Positions 1-8,466 of a stretch of DNA of 64,000 nucleotides are shown here, piece by piece. Both the position numbers and the translations under genes were made by a program. The stretch's first letter is position 1, and each line of letters opens with the position of its first letter. A model generated the notes under the pieces. That model was given only the letters and a program-made list of their open reading frames with translations, ran no database searches and was not told the origin of the DNA. The stretch comes from Corallococcus macrosporus DSM 14697. GTDB lineage: Bacteria; Myxococcota; Myxococcia; Myxococcales; Myxococcaceae. The DNA lies in assembly GCF_002305895.1 (NCBI RefSeq), contig NZ_CP022203.1, forward strand, positions 660,501 to 724,500, read 5' to 3'.

Positions 1-499
1 CGTTGTCCTCGATGAGGTTCGTCGCCGCCTCCTGCCGCACCTGGGGCGACTCGTCCCGCACCATGCGCTCGTACAAGTCACCGGTGCGCTCCAGCGCGCC
101 GGTGCGCCGCATGGCCCGCAGCGTGGCGGCGCGCACGGCCGGGTCCGCGTCCTTCAACGCGCGCTGGGCCACCACGTTCATGGCCTCCGGGTCCGCTTCA
201 CGCTCCGCGCGGGCCACCAGCGCCGCCGCCAGGTGCTCGGCCATGACGGGGTCCGTCTCGCGCGCGAAGGCGTCGCGCAGCTCCGCGTCCGGCAGCGTGA
301 CGGCGGCCTCGCGCAGCAGGGCGCGCAGGTAGCGCTGGTAGGCCGGTGAGCCGGAGCCCAGCCCGCGGCGGAGGTCGTCCATCAGCCCGCGCACCGAGCA
401 GGTGCTGGCGCGGAGCGCGGGCGGCGCGTGGGTGGAGGCCGCGTGCGCGCCCGAGGCCAGCAGGGCGGCGAGCGTGAGCGTGAGGCAGAGGCGTGTCAT
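1..499 (-). CDS. Secreted HEAT-repeat protein, 3' end cut by window edge
   Basis: Reading leftward from ATG at 499, the frame stays open to base 1, so the C-terminus lies outside the window. The first ~20 residues form a signal peptide (MTRLCLTLTLAALLASGAHA). The rest is short amphipathic alpha-helical units rich in Ala, Leu, Arg and Asp; 'DPAVRAATLRAM' and 'ESPQVRQEAATNL' are typical HEAT-repeat phrases. A GGGAG ribosome site sits six bases before the ATG. The gene starts 15 bp after the stop of the HEAT-like gene at 515-1768, so the two are probably co-transcribed. HEAT scaffolds usually bind proteins; no catalytic motif is visible and the specific role is unknown. Confidence 0.75.
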   Translation of the reverse strand, partial: MTRLCLTLTLAALLASGAHAASTHAPPALRASTCSVRGLMDDLRRGLGSGSPAYQRYLRALLREAAVTLPDAELRDAFARETDPVMAEHLAAALVARAEREADPEAMNVVAQRALKDADPAVRAATLRAMRRTGALERTGDLYERMVRDESPQVRQEAATNLIEDN

Positions 500-514
500 G
501 GCGGGCTCCCGGGC

Positions 515-1768
515 TCAGTCGTGGCCGACGAGGCAGTGGAAGGGGTCCTGGTCCGGCAGGCTGTTCCAGAGCCGGACGAAGTCGTGGACGCCGCTGGCGT
601 AGAGCTGCTCGAAGACCTGGTAGAGCGGCTGGAAGCGCGGGTCCGTCATCGCCATGTTGGCCATGACGGGCAGGGCGTCGCGGCCGGAGGCGCGCGCGGC
701 GAAGCGGAAGAGGGCCCAGCGCACGCACGTGTCCTGCTCGCGCGCGAAGGCCTGGGCGAACATGTCCAGCACCTCCTGGCTGTCTCCGGAGACGGAGAGG
801 TTGTGCGCGGCGGCCTCGCGCCCGTCCGGGCTGCCCTCCTGCGTGAGCACCTTCGCGTACCGCGCGCGGGTGTCCTCATCCAGCACGGGCGTGGCGTGCA
901 TGGGCGTGGACAGCGCCAGGTAGCGAATCTGCTCGTCGGGGGACTCGGTGCCGATGGTGAGCAGCGCGTCCATGTAGGGCGCGGCGTCGCCCTTCGCCTC
1001 GAAGTCGCGCTTCATGACGCGGGCGATGGTGCGCGTGGCGGCCCAGCCCGCCTCGCCGGAGACCGCGTCCTTCGCGAAGGACGTCAGCGTGTCCAGCGCC
1101 GCCGGCTCGAAGCGCTTCTGCGTGTCCAGCGCGGACAGGAGGCCCGCGCGGCGTCCGCCGTCCAGCGTGGCGTCCATGCCCTGCGCCAGCAGCTTCGTGG
1201 CGACCTGGGCGTGGTGCACGGCCTCCGAGCCGCGCAGCGCCGTGAGGAGGACCTCGAACTCATCCGGCCCCGCGGCGCGCGCCCAGGACAGCACCTCGCT
1301 GGCGCGCTCCGGGTCCTGGCCAATCAGCTCCGTGAGGCGCTCCGTCAGGTAGTCGGCGACCAGCGGGTCCCCCGACGCGAGCAGCGGCGCCGCCCACGCG
1401 CGGAAGCTCTCCAGCGTCACCGCCGCGTCGAAGCGCTCCAGCTCCCGCCAGCACGTGGCCTCGTCGAAGCGTGGCGGCGGTGGCGCTTCGTCGGCCGCCC
1501 CGCCCGCGCCCGCGCGCCCGCCGTGGCCAGGTCCGCCGGAGGTGGCCTTCCGCGCGGACGCGGCGGCGGTGGCGTGCGCCGAAGCCGCGGCGTCGCCGCC
1601 CGGCTCGCGCGAGGACAGCAGCGCCACGCCCGCCACGAGCAGGGCCGTGCCCGCCAGCCACGCCAGCGCCTTCCTGGGCACGCGACGGCCCGGAGCGCCC
1701 GTGGCGGGGGCGGCGGAGCGGTGGAGGGATTCTGGAGTCATGGGCGCCTGGGCCTGTGAGGGGTCCAC
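515..1768 (-). CDS. Membrane-anchored alpha-solenoid (HEAT-like) protein
   Basis: 417 residues from a GTG at 1768; an ATG at 1741 is the alternative start but has no ribosome site. One N-terminal membrane segment (about residues 34-51) follows a basic stretch. An Ala/Gly/Pro-rich linker (about 52-100) leads into helical repeats of HEAT type, such as 'SPDEQIRYLALSTPM' and 'GSPDGREAAAHNLSV'. This suggests a periplasmic solenoid held to the inner membrane. The next gene on this strand (1-499) is another HEAT protein 15 bp away, and the kinase gene lies 68 bp upstream, so the three may form one transcript. No enzyme motif was seen; a scaffold role is inferred. Confidence 0.75.
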   Translation of the reverse strand: MDPSQAQAPMTPESLHRSAAPATGAPGRRVPRKALAWLAGTALLVAGVALLSSREPGGDAAASAHATAAASARKATSGGPGHGGRAGAGGAADEAPPPPRFDEATCWRELERFDAAVTLESFRAWAAPLLASGDPLVADYLTERLTELIGQDPERASEVLSWARAAGPDEFEVLLTALRGSEAVHHAQVATKLLAQGMDATLDGGRRAGLLSALDTQKRFEPAALDTLTSFAKDAVSGEAGWAATRTIARVMKRDFEAKGDAAPYMDALLTIGTESPDEQIRYLALSTPMHATPVLDEDTRARYAKVLTQEGSPDGREAAAHNLSVSGDSQEVLDMFAQAFAREQDTCVRWALFRFAARASGRDALPVMANMAMTDPRFQPLYQVFEQLYASGVHDFVRLWNSLPDQDPFHCLVGHD

Positions 1769-1836
1769 TCCCCCTGAGGGCCCGGCGCCCGCGCCGTCTC
1801 ACGAAATCATTTCGCGCGGATTTTCCCGCGCGCGGC

Positions 1837-3507
1837 TCAGCGGCCCGTCTTGATGCCCAGGCCGCCGCCCTGGCCGGCGTGGCCAGGCCGCCGCGTCCCC
1901 GTCGGAGTGCCCATGGCGGGCGGCTTGCTTCCCGCCGAGCGGCGCAGCTCCAGGCGGAGCTCCTCGTCCGTGGCGGACACCTGCCGCGTCACGGGCTCGT
2001 AACCGCTGAGGGCCAGCGTCACCGACACCGGCGCGGCCCCGGGCTCCAGCTCCAGGCGCAGCGGCGTCTCGCCGCGCTCCTCGCCGTTGACGCTCACCCG
2101 GGCCCCGGGGGGCTCGGTGATGACGGGCAGCTCCACGGGGCGCGCCGGCTCGGGTTCGATGGGCGGCGGGGGCTGCACGTCGGGCGGGACTTCCGGCTGG
2201 TGTGGCACGGCGACGACGACCGGCGGGCGGACCGGCGTGGCGTCCGCGGGCGAGCGGAAGAAGACGATGCCCACCCCCGCCATGAGCAGCCCCAGCCCCG
2301 CCGTGGCCACCGGCAGCCAGGGGATGCGCCGGACCGGCTCCTGGGGCGCCCGGGCCAGCGGCGCGGTGCCGCGCGTCTTCTCCTTCGCGGGCAGCGCCGC
2401 GGCCGCGGCCTGCCGCGAGCGCGTCCCGGCCGGGACACCCTGGGGCGAGCCCCGCATGGCCCGCGACGCGGAGGAGCGCCCCGCGGGGCCCAGCACGCCC
2501 GGCACGCCGCTGAGCGACGAGTTGGAGCGCGAGTCCAGGTCCGCGTCCTCCGCGAGCTGGTCCAGCCGCGCCGGGTCCGTCTCGCTCGCGATGCGGTCCG
2601 CGTAGAGCTCCCGGAGGAAGGCGGCCAGGTGCGCGCTGCTGGAGGGCAGCCGCAGGTTGAGCGCGTAGTCCTCCAGCGCCAGCCGGAAGGCGCCGCAGTC
2701 CGGGTAGCGCTGGTCCGGCGAGGGCGCCAGCGCCTTGAGCACCACCTCGTCCAGGCCCGGCGGCAGGCGGGGGTTGAGCTGGGACGGCTTCGGCACCTGG
2801 CAGTCCTTCACCAGCCGCAGCGTCATCATGTCCGACTCGCCCTTGAAGAGGCGCTTGCCGGTGAGCAGCTCCCACATGACGACGCCCAGCGCGAACAAGT
2901 CACTGCGCGCGTCAATGGACAGGCCGCTGGCCTGCTCCGGGGACATGTACGGGTACTTGCCCTTGAGGACGCCGGTGGCCGTGTTCTGGCTGCTGGTGGC
3001 CGCCTTGGCCACGCCGAAGTCGATGACCTTCACCCCGCCGTCGAAGCCGACGAGGATGTTCTGCGGCGACACGTCCCGGTGCACCAGCCGCAGCGGCCTG
3101 CCCTGGGCGTCCCGCGCCTGGTGCGCATAGTCCAGCCCGGCCGCCGCGTCCGCGATGATGCGCAGGATGAGCCCCACCGGCAGCGCCTTGCCCTGCGCGC
3201 GGGTCGTCTTGTCCAGGCGGCGGACGTCGTCGCCCTGCACGTACTCCATGGCCAGACAGTGGCGGCCCTCAATCTCCGTCAGGTCCAGGATGGTGATGAG
3301 GTTCGGGTGCGTCAGGCGCGCGACGAGCCCCGCCTCGTCCAGGAACATGGAGAGGAACTCATCGTCCTCCGCGAGGTGGGGAAGGATGAGCTTGAGGACG
3401 ACAAGTCGCTCGAACCCCGTCCCATGTTCGCGGGCCAGGAACACCTGACCCATTCCCCCAGAGGCAATCTTGCGCAGTAGCTCGTACTTCCCGAATGGCA
3501 CAGCCAT
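1837..3507 (-). CDS. Transmembrane Ser/Thr protein kinase with C-terminal PEGA domain
   Basis: 556 residues. The Hanks-type kinase domain fills about residues 8-280: glycine loop ASGGMGQVF, ATP-binding Lys39 in VVLKL, catalytic loop HRDVSPQN (Asp145), DFG at 163-165, and 'YMSPEQ' in the activation segment. All catalytic residues are present, so it should be active. A Pro/Ala/Arg-rich linker leads to one membrane helix (around residues 395-417, 'PWLPVATAGLGLLMAG'). Outside the membrane there is a Pro-rich stretch and a PEGA domain ('PPGARVSVNGEERGETPLRL'), a beta-fold common in myxobacterial kinases. The kinase lies in the cytoplasm and the PEGA part in the periplasm. The substrate is unknown. 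The HEAT-like gene 68 bp downstream may be a partner. Confidence 0.93.
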   Translation of the reverse strand: MAVPFGKYELLRKIASGGMGQVFLAREHGTGFERLVVLKLILPHLAEDDEFLSMFLDEAGLVARLTHPNLITILDLTEIEGRHCLAMEYVQGDDVRRLDKTTRAQGKALPVGLILRIIADAAAGLDYAHQARDAQGRPLRLVHRDVSPQNILVGFDGGVKVIDFGVAKAATSSQNTATGVLKGKYPYMSPEQASGLSIDARSDLFALGVVMWELLTGKRLFKGESDMMTLRLVKDCQVPKPSQLNPRLPPGLDEVVLKALAPSPDQRYPDCGAFRLALEDYALNLRLPSSSAHLAAFLRELYADRIASETDPARLDQLAEDADLDSRSNSSLSGVPGVLGPAGRSSASRAMRGSPQGVPAGTRSRQAAAAALPAKEKTRGTAPLARAPQEPVRRIPWLPVATAGLGLLMAGVGIVFFRSPADATPVRPPVVVAVPHQPEVPPDVQPPPPIEPEPARPVELPVITEPPGARVSVNGEERGETPLRLELEPGAAPVSVTLALSGYEPVTRQVSATDEELRLELRRSAGSKPPAMGTPTGTRRPGHAGQGGGLGIKTGR

Positions 3508-3631
3508 GTGTGCCCGCCAGGATATCGCCCTTTCTTACCTCGTGGGAATTGCTCAGTCGCGAATTACCCCACAGGGTGGAGAGTGAGCAGGCAGGCAGGC
3601 GAGCCGCGCCCGCCCGGCTTTCCAGGGTGAG

Positions 3632-4393
3632 TCAGGCTTTCATCTTGTAGCCGGAGCGCAGCACGCCGTAGGTGAGGGCGGTGGCCACCACGGCGACGGC
3701 GAAGAGGATGCTCCCGCCGCCCAGCGGCGAATAGATGCTGCGGCCGAGCATGCCGTAGCGCAGCCCCTCCACCATGTAGACCATGGGGTTGAAGAGGCTG
3801 ACGGTGTTCCAGGGCGCGGGCAGCTCGCGCACGGAGTAGAAGACGCCGCCCAGGAAGGTGAGGGGCAGCATGACGAAGGTGGGGAAGAAGTTGATCTGCT
3901 CGAACTTCTCCGCCCACACCGCCGCGAGCAGGCCCAGCACGCTGAAGACGTAGGACGACAGGATGAGGAAGTACGCGGCCACCCCCGCGTGCTCCAGGCT
4001 GAAGCCGGTGAAGAAGGTGGCCACGAGCCAGGTGAGCAGGCCCACCACGAGCCCGCGCACCATGGCGCCGCCGATGAAGCCCGCCATCAGCTCACCGGGC
4101 CCCAGCGGCGCCACCAGCAGGTCCACCACGGTGCCCTGAATCTTGGTGATGAACAGCGACGAGGAGCTGTTGAGGAAGGCGTTGTTGGCGATGCCGAGGA
4201 ACACCAGGCCCGGCACGATGAAGTGCAGGTACGGCAGGCCCTCCACCGTCTGGACGCGGCTCGACATGGAGACGCCGAAGACGATGAAATACAGCGTGGT
4301 GCTGATGAGGGGCGACAGGACGGTTTGCCCCGGCACGCGCATGAAGCGCCGGACCTCCTTCGCCAGAAGGGTCTTCATCCCAAGGACGTTCAT
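3632..4393 (-). CDS. ABC-2 type transporter permease
   Basis: 253 residues with about six membrane segments in the ABC-2 exporter pattern. The N-terminus (KTLLAKEVRRFMRVPGQTVL) is the usual amphipathic entry helix, and the 'TFLGGVFYSVRELPAPW' region is the conserved re-entrant part of the family. It begins 9 bp after the stop of the ATPase gene (4403-5335), giving a complete one-ATPase, one-permease exporter. Such pairs export drugs, polysaccharide or lipid-linked compounds; nothing here fixes the substrate. An in-frame ATG at 4378 (MKTLLAKEV) is an alternative start. Confidence 0.9.
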   Translation of the reverse strand: MNVLGMKTLLAKEVRRFMRVPGQTVLSPLISTTLYFIVFGVSMSSRVQTVEGLPYLHFIVPGLVFLGIANNAFLNSSSSLFITKIQGTVVDLLVAPLGPGELMAGFIGGAMVRGLVVGLLTWLVATFFTGFSLEHAGVAAYFLILSSYVFSVLGLLAAVWAEKFEQINFFPTFVMLPLTFLGGVFYSVRELPAPWNTVSLFNPMVYMVEGLRYGMLGRSIYSPLGGGSILFAVAVVATALTYGVLRSGYKMKA

Positions 4394-4402
4394 GATGTGG
4401 GC

Positions 4403-5335
4403 TCAGGCGGCCTGTTGAGGGCGGCCGCGGAGGATTTCGATGAGCACGTCCTCCATGCGGGAGCGGCGCGTCTCCACGTCGGAGATGAGCTGCCCTTCGG
4501 CGTAGAGGGCGCGGAGCAGCTCGCCGGACGGGGCGCAGCCGTCGCGCTCCACGTAGGTGAGGGCGCGGCCGTCCTCGCTGAGGCGGGCGGCGAAGCGCTT
4601 GCCGGCCTCGGACAGGCCCGGCTGCGGCTGCTCGAAGGTGATGACGACGCGGCGCTCGCCGAAGCGGCGCAGCAGGGTGGCCTTGTCCTCCACCATGAGG
4701 AGGCGGCCCTCGTTGATGATGCCCACGCGGTCGGCCAGCTCCTCGGCCTCTTCCAGGTAGTGCGTGGTGAGGACGATGGTGGTGCCCTCCGAGGCGAGCT
4801 TGCGCACGTAGGTCCACAGGTCGCGGCGCAGCTCCACGTCCACGCCCGCGGTGGGCTCGTCGAGGAACACCAGGCGGGGCTTGTGCACCAGCGCCTTGGC
4901 GATGAGCAGCCGGCGCTTCATGCCGCCGGACAGCGCGCGCGTGTACGCGTCCTTCTTCGCGTGCAGGTTGAGGGCGGTGAGCACCTCGTCGATGCGCGCT
5001 TCATCCGCGGGGCGGCCGTAGAAGCCGAGCTGGATGCGCAGGGACTCGGCCACGGTGAAGAAGGGGTCGAAGTTGATTTCCTGCGGGACGAGCCCGATGT
5101 CGTAGCGCGGGCCCACCGGGTCCTGGTCCAGGTCCTTGCCGAAGACGCGGATGCTGCCGGAGGACTTCTTCACCAGGCCGCAGACGCTGCCAATCATCGT
5201 CGTCTTGCCCGCGCCGTTGGGGCCCAGCAGGGCGAAGATTTCACCGGGCCGGATGGCGAGGTCCACGGTATGAAGTGCCGTGAACTCTCCGTAGCGCTTG
5301 GAGAGTCCCTGGAGTTCGAGGGCGGGGGTGGACAT
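4403..5335 (-). CDS. ABC transporter ATP-binding protein of exporter pair
   Basis: 310 residues from ATG at 5335 (MSTPALELQGLSKRYGEF); a longer in-frame reading upstream has no family similarity. Walker A is GPNGAGKTT, the Q-loop region is 'GLVPQEINFDP', the signature is 'LSGGMKRRLLIAKAL', Walker B is 'LVFLDEPTAGVD' and the switch histidine is in 'TTHYLEEAE'. The C-terminal ~80 residues form the regulatory tail typical of DrrA/CcmA-type exporters. It energises the permease encoded 9 bp downstream. The substrate is unknown. Confidence 0.92.
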   Translation of the reverse strand: MSTPALELQGLSKRYGEFTALHTVDLAIRPGEIFALLGPNGAGKTTMIGSVCGLVKKSSGSIRVFGKDLDQDPVGPRYDIGLVPQEINFDPFFTVAESLRIQLGFYGRPADEARIDEVLTALNLHAKKDAYTRALSGGMKRRLLIAKALVHKPRLVFLDEPTAGVDVELRRDLWTYVRKLASEGTTIVLTTHYLEEAEELADRVGIINEGRLLMVEDKATLLRRFGERRVVITFEQPQPGLSEAGKRFAARLSEDGRALTYVERDGCAPSGELLRALYAEGQLISDVETRRSRMEDVLIEILRGRPQQAA

Positions 5336-5442
5336 GGCGCGCTTCCTGTAACACCTTCGGTCGCGCGGCGCTTGCCTTGTGTGCGGCCAGGGCGCGGGGA
5401 GGCACCGGGCAGGGTGGCGCGTCGCGTTGTCCGCCCCCCTGC

Positions 5443-6273
5443 TTATTCCTGCATGGCGACTTCCTGAAGGTCGGCCCCTCGGACTTGGAAGACGGCGAAC
5501 GCGTCGGCGCCCTGCTCCACGCTGGCGAGACAGCGCACGTGCGAGCGCTGGCCCCCCGGATGCGCGACGGTGGCGGCGTAGCGCCGGTGCAGGTGGCCAC
5601 ACAGGACGAGCCGGGGTTGGAGCGCGTCCACCAGAAGCCGCGCGTAGTCGTTGCCGACCAGGTCGTGGCTCGCGCTGCGGCGCTGGCCCTGGAAGCCGGC
5701 GGCTTGCTGGGGCTGGATGATGCCGGAGGGCCAGTCATGGAGCAGGAGCACGTCCGCGCGCCCGAGCGCCAGGGCCCGCTCGACGTCCTGCTCGTTGAAG
5801 AAGGTGAAGTCCTTGTTGGAGGCGGTGCCCAGCGCGGCCAGCGGCGGGCGGGGCTGGGTGAAGGTGGCCTCGCGGTGGATGCCGGACAGGCCCGCCACGC
5901 GGAGGTCGTTCAGCTCCACCACGCCGCTTCGTCCAAGGTAGTGGCAGCGCGGCGCGAGCTCGGCGCCTTCGGGGTGCAGGTCGAGGTGGCCGTAGGGCTC
6001 GTGGTTGCCGCCGATGAAGTAGACGGGCCAGGGGAAGCGGCGCCGCCGTTGGTGGTAGGCGGCGAAGTCCCCCAGGTGCCGGTACCTCAGCGGCGCGGAC
6101 ATGGCGGCCAGGTCCGCGTCGTGACGGTGGGGCTCGAAGTCGCCCACCTGGAGCACGAACTCGAGCGGCCGGCGGCTGCGCTCCTCCCAGGCGGTGAGGT
6201 GGCTCACCATTCGGTTCATGTGCCCGTGCACGTCGCCCACGGCGGCGAAGAAGAACGTCTGGGAGGAGGACAT
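5443..6273 (-). CDS. Calcineurin-like phosphoesterase with Dbr1-like sequence
   Basis: 276 residues from ATG at 6273. All metal-binding blocks are present: GDVHGH (Asp14, His16), GDFEP (Asp45), GGNHE (Asn90, His91), LLHDWP (His179) and GHLH (His227, His229). The segment from residue 52 to 132 ('DADLAAMSAPLRYRH', 'YFIGGNHEP', 'YLGRSGVVEL', 'VAGLSGIH') and the LHDWPSGI block read like eukaryotic RNA lariat debranching enzyme Dbr1, from memory of that family. One difference: Dbr1 has Cys in place of the first Asp, while this protein keeps Asp14 as in ordinary two-metal phosphoesterases. Substrate unknown; a nuclease or phosphodiesterase acting on RNA is one possibility. The gene stands alone between the exporter and the MocR gene. 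The start at 6273 is chosen because the conserved domain begins seven residues later. Confidence 0.88.
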   Translation of the reverse strand: MSSSQTFFFAAVGDVHGHMNRMVSHLTAWEERSRRPLEFVLQVGDFEPHRHDADLAAMSAPLRYRHLGDFAAYHQRRRRFPWPVYFIGGNHEPYGHLDLHPEGAELAPRCHYLGRSGVVELNDLRVAGLSGIHREATFTQPRPPLAALGTASNKDFTFFNEQDVERALALGRADVLLLHDWPSGIIQPQQAAGFQGQRRSASHDLVGNDYARLLVDALQPRLVLCGHLHRRYAATVAHPGGQRSHVRCLASVEQGADAFAVFQVRGADLQEVAMQE

Positions 6274-6379
6274 GGCGGACTCCGTTCGCGGGGCCTGGCG
6301 GGCCAATGCGGCCGGCTTCCGTGGCCGGCGAGGACGGGGGCGTCGCTTCCGGACTGACGGGAGGCGCCGGGTGGTGGTG

Positions 6380-7807
6380 TCAGAGCGCTCCGCCGAGCTT
6401 CGCGCGCAGACGCCGGAGTCCTTCGTCAATGCGCTCCACCGTCACGCCGCCATAACCCAGCACCCAACCATGGCGGGTGGGCGTTCCGGCGAAGTAGCGG
6501 GAGAGTTCCTCGATGCCGATGCCCGCGTCATGGGCTTTCCGGGTGAGTTCCCGCTCCCGCCGGGCGCCGCCTCGGGGGAAGGTGACGCACAGGTGCAGAC
6601 CGGCGACGGAGGGCAGTTGTTCAAAGGTGTCGCCGAAGTGATGGCGCAGTCGCTCCGACAGCCGCGTGTGCCGTTGCGCGTACTCGCGCCGCGTCTTGCG
6701 CAGGTGCCGGGCCAGCGCGCCCGTGTCGATGAAACGCGCGAGCGCCGCCTGGGCGGGAAGCTGGCTGTGCCAGTCCGTCACCTGCTTGGCCAGCCGGAGC
6801 TCCCGTCGAAGCGGGGGCGGCGCGATGAGGAAGCCCAGGCGCAGCGCGGGGAGCAGCACCTTGGAGAAGGAGCCGACGTAGAGGACTCGGCCCGAGCGGT
6901 CCAGGCCGTGGAGCGTCTCCAGGGGACGCCCGCCGAAGCGGAACTCGCTGTCGTAGTCATCCTCGATGATGACCGCGTCGCGCCGCCGGGCCCAGTCGAG
7001 CAGGGCCCTTCGGCGCGCGGGGGACATCACGATGCCCAGCGGGAACTGGTGCGATGGCGTGACGTACACCAGGCGCGTGTCGGCCGGCAGCGCCCGCACG
7101 TCGAGCCCCTCCGCGTCGACGGGCACCGGCACGACACGGGCTCCGTGGGATTGGAACAGGACCCGCGCGGGTGGATAGCCGGGCTCCTCCACGGCGACGC
7201 GGTCTCCGGGCTCCAGCAGCACCCGTCCCACCAGGTCCAGCGCCTGCTGTGCCCCGTGGGTGATGAGCACGTCCGACGCCTCCGCGCGAACGCCTCGGGA
7301 GATGCCCACGTGGCGTGCCACCGACTCGCGCAGCTCGGGGTGCCCGGACGGGTCCGCGTAGGCGGCCGTCATCGCCGTGGTGCGCAGTTGCCGCGCCAGC
7401 AGCCGACTCCAGGCCTCGAATGGGAACAGCGTGGCGTCGGGGATGCCGACGCGGAAGTCGTACGGCGCGGAGGGCATGGCGGGCGGAGGGACCTGCAGCC
7501 CGTTCCAGATGGCGCGCGGGCGCAGCTTCACGCCGCGAGCCGTCGCCGCGCGGGCTTCTCGCTCCCGGGACGCGTTCTGGACGAAGCTGCCCGCGCGCCC
7601 CCGGCTGACGAGCAGGCCTTCGGCGGTCAGCCATTCATAGGCCACGCTGACCGTGTTGCGCGAGACGCCCAGCCGTTGAGCCAGCTCTCGCGACGGGGGA
7701 ATCTGTTCGCCGTCGCGAAGGTGCCCATCGAGGATTCGCGCGCGCAGGCCCCGGTATATCTGCCCCGCGACGTCCCTTCGGTCCTGGAGGTCGACGTGAA
7801 GGTCCAT
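6380..7807 (-). CDS. MocR-family (GntR-aminotransferase) transcriptional regulator
   Basis: 475 residues from ATG at 7807 (MDLHVDLQDRRDVAGQIYRG), the usual start of MocR proteins; longer readings to the right run into the divergent cupin gene. A GntR winged helix occupies residues ~10-75 ('PPSRELAQRLGVSRNTVSVAYEWL'), a linker covers 75-115, and a fold-type I aminotransferase domain covers 115-475. It has 'IEDDYDSEFR' and the PLP lysine Lys316 in 'YVGSFSKVLLPALRLG'. MocR proteins sense PLP or an amino compound through the aminotransferase domain and bind DNA with the N-terminus. It is divergent from the cupin gene (7890-8354), with repeat elements between them, so it probably controls that gene. 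Confidence 0.93.
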   Translation of the reverse strand: MDLHVDLQDRRDVAGQIYRGLRARILDGHLRDGEQIPPSRELAQRLGVSRNTVSVAYEWLTAEGLLVSRGRAGSFVQNASREREARAATARGVKLRPRAIWNGLQVPPPAMPSAPYDFRVGIPDATLFPFEAWSRLLARQLRTTAMTAAYADPSGHPELRESVARHVGISRGVRAEASDVLITHGAQQALDLVGRVLLEPGDRVAVEEPGYPPARVLFQSHGARVVPVPVDAEGLDVRALPADTRLVYVTPSHQFPLGIVMSPARRRALLDWARRRDAVIIEDDYDSEFRFGGRPLETLHGLDRSGRVLYVGSFSKVLLPALRLGFLIAPPPLRRELRLAKQVTDWHSQLPAQAALARFIDTGALARHLRKTRREYAQRHTRLSERLRHHFGDTFEQLPSVAGLHLCVTFPRGGARRERELTRKAHDAGIGIEELSRYFAGTPTRHGWVLGYGGVTVERIDEGLRRLRAKLGGAL

Positions 7808-7822
7808 GAGCAGGTCCCATAG

Positions 7823-7867
7823 TTTGGCCCAGTGAGATTCGTCAATTCTGGCCCGGTGGGAGGGCCA
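7823..7867. promoter_or_regulatory. Candidate MocR operator: repeated TGGCCC elements
   Basis: The 82-bp divergent gap holds two direct copies of a TtTGGCCCaGTGaG-like element, at 7823-7836 and 7847-7860, offset by 24 bp. An inverted GGGCCA at 7862-7867 pairs with TGGCCC at 7849-7854. Direct repeats spaced about two helical turns apart are how several MocR/PdxR proteins bind. Assignment to the flanking regulator is inference. Confidence 0.45.
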
Positions 7868-7889
7868 GTGACGGCGCAATGTCACGGAC

Positions 7890-8354
7890 ATGAACGACAC
7901 GTCTTTGTCCTTTGCGTCCTCGCGCCCGGTCGACCCCGAGCGCATGTCTTGGATTCCCATGGGCCCGCCGGGCCTCTCCTTCAAGCCGCTGCGCTTCTTC
8001 CGGGATGGCTCTGGCTGGATGTACCTCTTCCGCCTGGAGCCCGGCACCATCATCCCCCGGCACCGCCACACCGGCGAGGTGCATGGCTACAACCTCTCAG
8101 GGACGCGCGAGTTGCTCGACACGGGGGAGGTGATTGGGCCCGGTGGCTACGTCTACGAGCCGCCCGGCAACGTCGATAGCTGGCGGGTGACAGGCGCTGC
8201 GCCGGCGGTGTTGCTCATCACGGTGCGCGGGGCCATCGAGTACCTGGCGGAGGATGGCCAGGTCTCCAAACGCGTCACGTCCGAGGACCGGCTCCAGACC
8301 TACCGCCGCTGGTGCGAGGCGAACGGCGCGCCGTTCCTGGCAACCCTGGAGTGA
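7890..8354 (+). CDS. Cupin-domain protein (ChrR / dihydroxyacetophenone dioxygenase-like)
   Basis: 154 residues forming a single small cupin barrel. The metal-binding motif is 'PRHRHTGEVHGYNLSG', with His58, His60, Glu63 and His65 as candidate ligands. The second cupin block lies around 'PPGNVDSWRV', where the usual His is not obvious. This subfamily includes 2,4'-dihydroxyacetophenone dioxygenase and ChrR-type cupins; the substrate here cannot be named. It is transcribed away from the MocR regulator with 82 bp between, which points to regulation by that protein. The ribosome site is weak (ACGGAC). No signal peptide, so it should be cytoplasmic. Confidence 0.8.
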   Translation: MNDTSLSFASSRPVDPERMSWIPMGPPGLSFKPLRFFRDGSGWMYLFRLEPGTIIPRHRHTGEVHGYNLSGTRELLDTGEVIGPGGYVYEPPGNVDSWRVTGAAPAVLLITVRGAIEYLAEDGQVSKRVTSEDRLQTYRRWCEANGAPFLATLE

Positions 8355-8466
8355 GCTCCCCTTCGCCATGGATTGAATTTTCTCCGGAGGGGGCCGTCCT
8401 CAGCCGCGCTCGCCGCGATGCCCATGGCACACGGCGAATCCCCGCTCGCTGCCCCTCGGAGAAGAC

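Noticed and set aside
428-1759. Long plus-strand frame over the HEAT-like gene
   Set aside because: Antisense of 515-1768; Arg/Gly/Val-rich composition and no ribosome site, typical shadow reading in GC-rich DNA.
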